Shown here piece by piece: positions 9,508 through 18,374 of a stretch of DNA of 21,000 nucleotides. How positions within the stretch are numbered: position 1 is the first letter of the stretch; every line of letters starts with the position of its first letter. This stretch comes from Neocallimastix lanati (nom. inval.) (Eukaryota > Neocallimastigomycota > Neocallimastigomycetes > Neocallimastigales > Neocallimastigaceae): positions 582,501 to 603,500 of the forward strand of contig JACVTC010000014.1 of NCBI GenBank assembly GCA_016946835.1. Reading direction: 5' to 3'. Below the pieces are notes generated by a model that worked only from the letters and a program-made list of their open reading frames with translations, made no database searches and was not told the DNA's origin. A program made the translations under genes and the position numbers.

Positions 9508-11082
9508 ATGGCAGATGAAAATTTTGAAATTAAAAATAAAAGAAGAAGAAAGCAATTAAAACATAGAAGTTCCAATGAAGATATTTCTTCAGAAGATTCT
9601 GTTCAACTTTTAGTTAATAATGAAGAGGATAGTGAAGAAAATTTTGATACTGAAAACATTTCAGAAGTAAATAGAAAAAAATATATATAATTTATAAATA
9701 AATAATATATATAATATATAAAATTTTATTTTATTTTATTTTATTTTATTTTTTATTTTTTTTTTTTTTATTATATAAAACATATTTAAAGTTATGTATT
9801 TATATATTTTATAATTATTATTATTGCTTATTAATATAATATATAATATAATATATATATAAATAATTAAAGAAAAAAGATAGTAATATTGTTTTAAAAA
9901 TAGCTTTAAATATATGGACCATATTACTTTGCATTATTTTTATAACTACTTTTGTTATTAGTACACATCATGATAAGAAAATCGATCCATCTAATGTTAA
10001 AACTACTCTTATTCTTTTTTCATTAGATGGTTTTAGAAGAGAATATTTAGATCGTAAAAGAACCCCTACATTAGCAACCCTTGCTGAGCAAGGCATTTCA
10101 GCAGAATATATGATTTCACAATTTCCAACAGAAACTTTCCCAAATCATTATTCTATCATTACTGGTCTTTATCCCGAATCCCATGGCATCGTTGCTAATG
10201 TTTTTTATGATCCTGCTCTAAATGCTACCTTTAATTATAAAGATTCTAATTGCCATAAAGATGTTGACGGTAAATGGTTTAAAGGTGAACCTGTAAGTAA
10301 TATTATTAATAAATTAAAGTATATATATATATACATATATATATTTATATTATATATTTATATTATTATTATTATTATTATTTTTTTATTTCTTAATTTA
10401 ATATTATTTATTTATTTATTTTATTATTAATATTTATATCAATTTAATTATTTTATTTTTAATTAATATTAATATTTCAAAATTTCATAATTGTGATTGT
10501 ATTTAATAGTTATGGGTTACTGCTAATAAAAATGGTCATAAAACAGCAAGTCTTATGTGGTAATTATGAATAAATATAATAAATAATAATTATTCAAATA
10601 TAAAAATATTATTTATATGTACCTCTTTATATTTATAATCTAATCAATATATATATATATATTATTACTTTTATTTATTTATTTATTATTATAATAATAA
10701 TTCGAACAAATATTTTATAATATAAATTTAAATCTATTATTATTTCAATCATTATAATATATAAATTATATAAATATATATAAAGGATTGGATCAGAAAC
10801 TGTTATTAATGGTGAAAAACCAAATTATGTAGTACCTTTTTCAGATATGAATTTTGATGAGAAAATAGACGCCATCTTTGAATGGTTAGAATTACCAGCT
10901 AAAGATAGACCATCATTTATCTCAGTATATGTTCCTGATTTAGATACTATTGGTCATCATGAAGGTCCTGATTCCAATGATATTAATAGAACTCTAGTTG
11001 AAATTGACCAAATGTTTTCAAAATTAATTACCAAATTAGAAGATAGTAAATTAATTGATTTTATTGATATTATGGTGGTATG

Positions 11083-11181
<99 letters not shown>

Positions 11182-12489
11182 ATCATTATTATCTATATAT
11201 ATACTTTAATAATTTTTTGAAATTTAATACATTTACTTTTTATTAATTATTAATTATTATAATCATTAATTTATTATTATTATTATTATAATTATTATTA
11301 ATTTTTTTTTTTTTTTTTTTTTTTCCTAAATGAAGGTAAGTGATCATGGTATGAGCAAAACCTCTTCAGATAAAGCTTTATTTGTTGATGATTATCTTGA
11401 TATGAATAAAATTGATGTATATGATACCTATCCAAGTAAGCTTATTCATTCGTCTATAATTTCATTTATATAAAGTTAATATATATATATCTAATTTTTT
11501 TTTATTTTTTTTATTTTTATTTTTTTTTTTTTTTACTTAATTCTTAACATTATATATATTTATTCATTATATATTAATAATTAGTGGCTTCTATTAATCC
11601 AAAAAATATATCAGGTAAATCTATCAATATATTTATATCATCATTATTATTGTTATAGTATAAAGTGTATTATAATGATATTTTTAAATAATCATAATCA
11701 TAACATAATCATAATCATAATCATAATCATAATCATAATAATAATAATAATAATATATTTTAAACTGTGACAATATATATTAGTTATTAAATAATTAACT
11801 TATAATAATATTATTGATGTAATATTAATATAATATATGTATATGTATATATATTAGATATAAATCTTATTTATGATAAGTTAGTAAATGCAAGTAGAAT
11901 TGGAAATGAAACTCTTTTCCATGTTTGGATTACTGATGAAACAAAAGGTAATGAGGAAAGTATTATTCCAGATCGTTACCATTATAAATATCAAATAAAT
12001 AATCGTATATCACCGATTGTAACTGTACCTGCTCCTGTAAGTACATTGTTATATATAAAAACAGTAACAATAACAATAATAATTAAACAAAGTAAAACAA
12101 AACAAAATAAAATAAAAACAAAAACCAAATAATATATATTCAAATGAATACTTATTTGAATTATTTTTAAATATCAAATTAAATATGACATATTAATACC
12201 ATTTAATTTAAATAATATATAATAGCCATATACTTGGGCAGTTAAGAATGATTTTGATGAAAGTAATTTCCCAAAAGGTTTACATGGCTATGAAAATTCT
12301 ATTGAAGATATGAGGGCAATTTTTTTAGCTAAAGGACCATCCTTCCAGAAGAAGGTTAATTTTACTTTAGAACCTTTTGCAAATACTGAACTATATGATG
12401 TTATGTGTAGAATATTAAAGATAAAACCAGCTCCTAATAATTCTACTGCAAGTGGAAGAGCTTTATTTGATAAAGTTTTAAATATATAG
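9508..12489 (+). CDS. Type I phosphodiesterase / nucleotide pyrophosphatase (ENPP family), 8 exons, 497 aa
   Basis: Exons: 9508-9666, 9873-10292, 10510-10559, 10786-11077, 11336-11435, 11585-11614, 11858-12036, 12226-12489. They join in frame to 1494 bases; every intron (149-258 bases) is GT-AG. The start is the first ATG after an in-frame TAA at 9493.

The protein has a cytosolic tail (1-58) with a basic cluster (KNKRRRKQLKHR) and acidic Ser-rich stretches, then a hydrophobic anchor (about 59-83), giving a type II membrane protein like yeast Npp1/Npp2. The catalytic domain follows. Visible family landmarks are Asp105 (SLDGFR), nucleophile Thr141 (PTETFPNHY), TGLYPESHGI (150-159), Asn162, the WIGSE motif (210-214), Asp263 and His267 (DTIGH), Asp310 and His311 (SDHGM), and His430 (HGYEN). 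All expected metal ligands are present, so it should be an active zinc-dependent enzyme hydrolysing nucleotide phosphodiester or pyrophosphate bonds outside the cell or in the lumen. There are about eight N-glycosylation sequons after the anchor. It lacks the extra C-terminal nuclease-like domain of animal ENPP1-3. The exact substrate is not determinable. Confidence 0.93.
10293..10509 (+). other. Intron 2 of the phosphodiesterase gene
   Basis: The donor GTAAGT follows codon Pro193 in phase 0; the acceptor is ATAG at 10506-10509. Splicing joins GEP to LWVTANKNG, matching the conserved GEPLWVTA stretch of fungal family members, which confirms both borders. A (TA)n run sits just inside the donor. 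Confidence 0.9.
11078..11335 (+). other. Intron 4 of the phosphodiesterase gene, with recursive-splice-like acceptor
   Basis: The donor GTATGA at 11078 and acceptor GAAG at 11332-11335 are both phase 0. Splicing joins DIMV to VSDHGMS, the metal-binding SDHG motif. The intron holds T47, a (TTA)n array and, near the acceptor, T23 (11302-11324). The next exon starts with GTAAGT, a perfect donor sequence, so the junction reads pyrimidine tract-AG|GTAAGT. If the intron is retained, a TGA at 11081 stops translation before the SDHG motif. Confidence 0.88.
11085..11180. repeat. T47 homopolymer plus (TTA)n inside intron 4
   Basis: An uninterrupted run of 47 T (11085-11131), the longest homopolymer in the window, starts seven bases inside the intron and is followed by about 15 TTA units to 11180. 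An open frame across it (11055-11246) encodes poly-Phe/poly-Tyr and is an artefact. Assembly length here may be unreliable. Confidence 0.93.
11585..11614 (+). other. 30-base micro-exon (exon 6) of the phosphodiesterase gene
   Basis: This exon is bounded by TTAG (acceptor) and GGTAAAT (donor) and is entered and left in phase 1. It supplies ten residues, MASINPKNIS (341-350), including an N-glycosylation sequon at Asn348. Because 30 is divisible by three and the phases match, skipping it would shorten the protein by ten residues without changing the frame. Confidence 0.82.
11691..11752. repeat. (ATCATA)n hexamer array in intron 6
   Basis: Eight ATCATA units, one shortened to ACATA, run into an (ATA)n tail. 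It lies wholly within the intron between the micro-exon and exon 7. Confidence 0.9.
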
Positions 12490-12605
12490 AAGAAAAGTTA
12501 AAAAAAAAAAAAAATAAAAAAAAATAGAAATAAAAATGAAATAAAATAAAATAAAAAGGTAAATAAATTAGAAAATCAATAAAAATAAAAAAACCAAAAG
12601 GTAAA

Positions 12606-12636
<31 letters not shown>

Positions 12637-12820
12637 AATAAATAATATAAAACAATAAAATCATATTGTATATATATACAATTATATATATATTTATTAT
12701 ATTTAATGATATTTAATGATATATAAAACAAAATAGAAAATAGAAAAAAAAAATTTCAATATTGTCTCTTAATATAAATTAAAGTATTATCATTTTTTTA
12801 TATTTTCTTTTTTTCTTTTT

Positions 12821-12822
<2 letters not shown>

Positions 12823-12852
<30 letters not shown>
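12823..12852. repeat. Poly(T) tract, 30 bases
   Basis: An uninterrupted T run starts about 330 bases after the phosphodiesterase stop codon, preceded by a 40-base pyrimidine-rich stretch with several C interruptions. Confidence 0.9.
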
Positions 12853-12854
<2 letters not shown>

Positions 12855-13083
12855 TTCTATTTTTTATTTATTGTATTTATTGTTATTAATTTTTATTTAT
12901 TAGTATTTTTTAACTTTGTCTGATTTTAATTTAAAGAAAGAAAAAAAATATAAAAGTTAAATAAAAAAAGTAATGATAATTTTGAAAATCAAATGAATAA
13001 ATAATAATAATAATTATTATAATAATAATAATATAAATAAATAAATAAATAAAATATATTTTAAATTAAGCATATTATATGAT

Positions 13084-13084
<1 letters not shown>

Positions 13085-13118
<34 letters not shown>
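13085..13118. repeat. Poly(T) tract, 34 bases
   Basis: An uninterrupted run of 34 T in spacer DNA. Confidence 0.9.
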
Positions 13119-13120
<2 letters not shown>

Positions 13121-13228
13121 TTTTAGTTAAAAAATAATTAAAAGGAAATAGACAATAATTAAAATAATTAAATTTTTTTAAAATTTGGGTTAGATTTAAT
13201 TATATTATATAAGAGATGTATATTAGTA

Positions 13229-13236
<8 letters not shown>

Positions 13237-13279
<43 letters not shown>
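13237..13279. repeat. (TTA)n microsatellite
   Basis: About 14 perfect ATT units follow a T run and end about 45 bases before the left arm of the foldback element. Confidence 0.9.
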
Positions 13280-13324
13280 GAAATTGTTGAAAATGTATAT
13301 ATATGTATAAATGTTAACCTTTTA

Positions 13325-13711
13325 CAACAAAGAGAATCAACCTATATATCAAAGAAGAACCTCTATTACTAGTCCTTTAAATTCGGGAGAGTTGCATTTC
13401 GCCAAGTGGAGTATTGATATAAATAAATGAATAAATAAATAAATATTAATTCAAAATATTTTTTTTTAAAATTGTTTTTATGGGATATTAATAATATTTA
13501 ATTTTATTTATTTATTTATTTATTTAATAATTTTCAATTTGGCGAAATGCCACATTTTTAATACGCCACATGCTTTCAAAAAAATTGGCTAAATGCAATC
13601 TGACGAAATGCCCCACACCCTTTAAATTCATCTAACACAAATAGTAATAATAGTTTCTTCACACAACGAATCTATGGAAATAGATTCTCCTAATAATATA
13701 TCTCTTTGTTG
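13325..13711. mobile_element. Irregular foldback (MITE-like) element with repeated GGCGAAATGC motif
   Basis: CAACAAAGAGA (13325-13335) recurs inverted as TCTCTTTGTTG (13701-13711), and GCATTTCGCCAA (13394-13405) recurs inverted as TTGGCGAAATGC (13539-13550). A further diverged inverted pair lies at 13354-13371 and 13642-13660. Two more imperfect copies of the core motif follow on the right side, TTGGCTAAATGC (13585-13596) and CTGACGAAATGC (13600-13611). CCTTTAAATTC is present as a direct repeat (13374-13384 and 13619-13629). An internal palindrome GAATCTA/TAGATTC sits at 13668-13687. The arms are richer in G/C than the spacer; the centre (13410-13530) is AT-only with AATA tetramers. There is no open frame, so this fits a non-autonomous foldback or MITE-type relic. 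Termini and target-site duplication are not clear. Confidence 0.55.
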
Positions 13712-13840
13712 GAGGGTAGAGTTTAATGAATACTTCACTATCAGGCTTTATAAATATAAATGTTCTTTGCTTTATTTTTTTAAATATTTTTAAACATTAT
13801 TTTAATTTATTTTTTTAAATATTTTTAAATATTTTTACAG

Positions 13841-14297
13841 TAGAAAACTTTCCAATTTACATCATAATATATCATTAACTTTTTTAAGAATTTTCATTTT
13901 CATTGTATTACAATAACTTTATTTTTAATAAAATTTTATTTTATTTTATTTTTTTTTTTTTTAAAAACTTTATTTTATATAGATACATTTATATATATAT
14001 ATATTTTTATTTCAATATATTTATAATGTATTTATTTCGATATTTTTTTTTAATTAAAAAAAATTATATATATATAAATTTATTTTATTATTTAGTGGAT
14101 AAATTACATTATCTACATTTAAAAAATGCTATTTTTACTTTTTTATTTTATTATATATTTTTTTGTAGAAAGAAATAACTTCAATTTACATCATAAATAC
14201 CATAAATCATTTTATATTTTATACTATTCATTATAATTTCATTAATATATATATTTATATATATTTTTTTATAAATTTTATTTTTAATAAAATTTTA
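13841..14297 (+). repeat. Two diverged direct copies of one segment
   Basis: A block starting GTAGAAA, containing the identical 15-mer CAATTTACATCATAA (13853-13867 and 14182-14196) and ending in an identical 21-base stretch beginning TTTATTTTTAATAAAA (13918-13938 and 14277-14297), occurs twice in the same order and orientation about 330 bases apart. Spacing between the two shared pieces differs (65 against 95 bases), so the copies have drifted. This suggests an old tandem duplication or two insertions of the same short element. Confidence 0.5.
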
Positions 14298-14397
14298 ATA
14301 ATTATATTTTATTTAAATAATTATATATATATATATTCATTTTTTATTTTTTTATTTTTTAAATAATTAATATATATTTTAAATAGTTAAGATGTAA

Positions 14398-14472
14398 TAA
14401 TAATAATAATAATAATAATAATATATATATTTTAAATAATTACAAATAATAATAATAATAATAATAATAATT
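14398..14472. repeat. Two short (AAT)n arrays
   Basis: About nine AAT units at 14398-14424 and eight at 14447-14472 are separated by a TA run and ATTTTAAATAATTA. A similar string occurs without repeats at 14357-14386. Confidence 0.8.
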
Positions 14473-15135
14473 AATAATAAAAATTAATAATAAAAGTAAT
14501 AATTCGGTGTTTATATTAGTATTATTTTATTAAATATAATGTTATCCTAACTGCAACAATATAATGCTTATTTAATTTTAAGTTTAAAATAAATAAATCA
14601 ATGTAAAAAAAATATAATAGTTTTTTTGTTTTATATAGTAGTTAATATTATCAAATTGAATGAATAGGGAACTATTTTATTTTTATTATTACCAGTATTA
14701 GTTGCAATATTAAATAATAATAAATTAATACTTAATTGTTTAATATTATATAAATATTTTTATTTTATATTATTTTAATTTTTTTTAATAATTATTTAAT
14801 AAAAAACTTTAAATCTTAAATATATAATATTTAAAGTAATTTCATTTAATATAAATTGGTAAAAATAAATTTATAATTAAAAAAAAAAAAAAAAAAATTA
14901 AAAAATAAAAATATAAATCTATAAATAAATAATGCAATACCATCTCCCATTAAAACTAAAAAACTTTATATCAATTATTAAATATATACTTTAATTTTAA
15001 TATTTTGTAAAAAAATAAAAATAAATATTTTGTTTTATTTTTTATTCTTTTATCTTTTATCTAATTTCTGTCTATTATATATATATATAGATATAAAAAT
15101 ATATAAACAATAAAATATTTTAATGTTAATTTTTT

Positions 15136-15136
15136 A

Positions 15137-15222
<86 letters not shown>

Positions 15223-15233
15223 TAATAATAATA
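15136..15233. repeat. (AAT)n microsatellite, about 32 units
   Basis: About 98 bases of AAT with a single C interruption near 15220. It is the complement-type counterpart of the (TTA)n array at 6449-6621. Confidence 0.93.
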
Positions 15234-15522
15234 AAAAGAAATAATATAGATATATATATAAATTTATTTGATTTATTTTTTGTAGTAATAATTGAATTAT
15301 TATTTAATTATTTATATTATAAGAAAAAATATATTAAATATCATATATATATATTTATATATATTTTATTTATTTTCTATAAATTGAAATTTAATTTTAA
15401 AATTCGCAATACATTGCAATTAAACTTTTATCTAATTTATTTTTATCTCTTTTTTTTTTTTTTTTTTATTTTTTTTTGTTTTTGTTTAAAAAAAGAATAG
15501 ATATTATTAACATTAGTAAAAT

Positions 15523-15526
<4 letters not shown>

Positions 15527-15554
<28 letters not shown>
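15527..15554. repeat. Poly(A) tract, 28 bases
   Basis: An uninterrupted A run, preceded about 75 bases upstream by a T15 run (near 15451-15467), so the pair can form an A/T stem. Confidence 0.85.
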
Positions 15555-15555
<1 letters not shown>

Positions 15556-15895
15556 ATAAATTAAATTTATATATAATATTAATATATAATATTTAATATT
15601 GCAATTAATTATAATTTAGATATAAATTATCATATATATATTAAAATGTGAAATCTATATATAAATTTAATTTTTTTTTTATTTTACTTTACTAAAAATA
15701 AAATTATTTTAAAGATTACCAAAAAGTTAAAAAATTTACTTTTTTTTTATAGATTTTACTACTACTTTTTTTTTTTTTTATTAAATTTCATTTGATCTCG
15801 TTTTATTAGATTTGAATATATTAGAGATAAATGTAAATAAATTAATAATTGAATATGAAAGTTACATTTAATTAATAGATATAATTAGTATTAAA

Positions 15896-15920
15896 TAATA
15901 ATAATAATAATAATAATAAT
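15896..15920. repeat. (AAT)n microsatellite
   Basis: About eight AAT units in spacer DNA. Confidence 0.8.
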
Positions 15921-16276
15921 ATAAATAAATATAAATTATTATATTAATTAAATAAGAAATAATTATTAAATATTAATAAACTTTATTTTTTTTTTGTAAA
16001 TTTCCTGTTTGATAAATCTATATTATTTTTTTTCTTTTAAAACTAATTTATTATTTTCTTATATATATATTATATTAAATGTATAGTATATTCTGAATAA
16101 TTACTGATCGTTTTTTTTATATATATATATATATTATTATTATTATTATTATTTCTTTTATCTTTATATAATTTTTAGTGTTCATCAATTTCAAATTTTT
16201 AATATTACTTAATCGTTATTATTATTAAATATATAGATTCATTTTTAATATATGCATTAATACATTATTAAATTTA

Positions 16277-16279
<3 letters not shown>

Positions 16280-16318
<39 letters not shown>
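16280..16318. repeat. Poly(T) tract, 39 bases, upstream of the coiled-coil gene
   Basis: An uninterrupted run of 39 T lies about 800 bases upstream of the start codon at 17114, within a kilobase in which T tracts are strongly favoured on the coding strand. Confidence 0.92.
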
Positions 16319-17113
16319 CATTCACAGAAGATTTATAAAATTTTTGCAATTCATTCTTATTTTAATTTCAATTAAATAAAATATAGATACATTTTCATTT
16401 CAAATTTTGTTTAAATCAAGTAAAATTTATTCATTTTTTTTTTTTTTTTTATATAATCAATTCATCAATTCATTTTCGTTCAATAAATAATTTCATTAAT
16501 TTAACAGTAAATCATTTTTTTTTATGTTTTACCTTTTTAATTTTCAACCCAATTCTATTTAATACAAGTATATATATGTATATATTTATTTTCAATATCT
16601 ATGTAAAAGGTAAATTTGAGCAATAATATTTAAATCTTTGTAAAATGTTAATTTAAATTTATATTAATTATCACTAATATATATATATTAAAAAAAATAC
16701 TTTTTTTTTTTTATATTATTTTATAGAATTTTTATTTCTTATATATTAGTAATTTAAAAAATATTATCAATGATTTTTACCAATATATATACCTATTTAT
16801 ATATATATATATGTTTTTTAAATCAATTATATTTACATAAATAAATAATTTGTAATCGAAACTTTTTAATACTATTTATTCCTTATTATTACTTTTTTTT
16901 TTTTTTTTAGAAATTTATTTTTATATATATATTTATATTTATTTATATATTTACTTTTTTTTTGGCTAAAAATATAGAATTCATTTGTAAAATAATATAC
17001 ATTATACATATAAAATAAATAGAACAAAATTGTAATTGTATGATATAAATAAAAAATTAAAATAAAAGTTATATATATATATATAAGAAAACAAAAAAAT
17101 TAGAGAAAAAAAA

Positions 17114-18331
17114 ATGATATCTTCAAAAAGTACAACATTCGAGAGTATTAAAGATGATCCCGATAAAATGTTGGAGATTTTTTGTCCTTCTCATCCTCGG
17201 GATGATAAAAATAAATCAATTACTTTATTAAATAAACAAAATATACCATTACCTCCTATTCAATCCATTTATTCCTCTACTACTACTTTAAATAATGAAG
17301 ATAAAAATAGTCAATCGATTAATGAAGTTGAAAATAGTAATAAAAATAATAGCATTGTTAGTATGGATGATAATAAAAAAAAGGCAGGGGATAAAGTTAA
17401 ATTACTGGACATATATAAAAGAGTGTTCGATAAACGAAATAGTAGTAAAAATTTATTACAACTTAAAGATTTAACTGGATTTAATATTGATTCAAAAAAT
17501 GAAAAGTATAAAGCTATTGAAGAATTTTTTGATCATACTATTTGTCACCATTGTATTGAATTACTAGAAGAATCATATTCCCATTGTTTAAATAAAGTGG
17601 GATTCTTTTTTCCTTCGGTATATGAAATTAATGAAGAAAAAGATAGTGAAAATTTAGCTGATAATCCCGAAGTATTTATTTGTGATGCAGAATTAAAAGT
17701 TAATAAACAATATCCAAATGGAGTTTACATCTCTGAAAAACATAAGAAAGATATCGATCAAAAATTAATCCTCAATAATAAAATAGAACGAAAATTGGAA
17801 GGAGGTCCAGGTATTGGTATAGGAGGTTATTATCAATTAGATGTTACAAAAAATGGAGTAGAGGAACCTTTCCCCGGTATATTAGTACATGATTTAGGTA
17901 ATAAAAAGGATAAAGAAATTCAAAATTTGAAAAAAACTATACTTCTCTTGAAGGATCAATTAAAAGATGAAAAAGATACCAATAAAGATTATCGACGAGC
18001 TCTAGAAAAAATGAGAAAATCTTGTCTTTTTGCAGATACTTGGAAAAATTTAGAAGAGAGTCGATTAAAGGATGATATTCGTCAAATGAGAGCTCAATTA
18101 ACAGCTTTTATTGCTTATTCCTTTAGTCAAGAAAAAGAAAAATATGAGGTAATTTTAATTTTTTTTTTTTTTTTTTTAAATATATCATATTAATTATTAT
18201 ATATATTAATACATAGATTTTTTTCTGTAAAAAAATAAATATTAATTATATTATTATATTTCATTTTTTTAAAATATTTATTATATTTTCATACTACTTA
18301 ATTATTAATACTTTTTTTTTATTATAATATA

Positions 18332-18374
<43 letters not shown>

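Larger units (their letters stand above)
12490..13324. other. Gene-free spacer downstream of the phosphodiesterase gene
   Basis: The first 200 bases are A-rich on the plus strand with many AATAAA-like strings, so the transcript end is probably here but no single polyadenylation signal stands out. Further on are T30, T34 and a (TTA)n run. A minus-strand frame at 12443-12664 overlaps the last exon and is a low-complexity Phe/Ile/Tyr shadow. Confidence 0.75.
13717..17113. other. Gene-free AT-rich spacer between foldback element and coiled-coil gene
   Basis: I see no supported gene. A frame at 13903-14178 is Phe/Tyr/Ile low complexity and crosses the duplicated segment. The stretch holds (AAT)n arrays, A28 at 15527-15554 and, from about 15960 to 16965, many T tracts on the plus strand but few A tracts, ending near the start of the coiled-coil gene. 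That last part probably includes its promoter and 5' leader. Confidence 0.75.

Noticed and set aside
9667-9903. Acceptors at 9882-9883 and 9902-9903 for intron 1
   Set aside because: Both give the wrong phase with the donor at 9667. Only the AG at 9871-9872 keeps the frame into the membrane anchor.
11055-11246. Frame with poly-Phe and poly-Tyr
   Set aside because: It is a shadow of T47 and (TTA)n in intron 4, out of frame with the real exon.
12443-12664. Minus-strand 73-codon frame at the end of the phosphodiesterase gene
   Set aside because: It is antisense to the last exon and A-rich downstream DNA; the peptide is Phe/Ile/Leu/Tyr low complexity.
12490-12700. Specific polyadenylation signals (AATAAA) after each gene
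   Set aside because: AATAAA and variants occur many times by composition alone, so no single site can be supported.
13903-14178. Plus-strand 91-codon frame
   Set aside because: It is Phe/Tyr/Ile/Lys low complexity, and it crosses the duplicated spacer segment without any change in character at the repeat borders.
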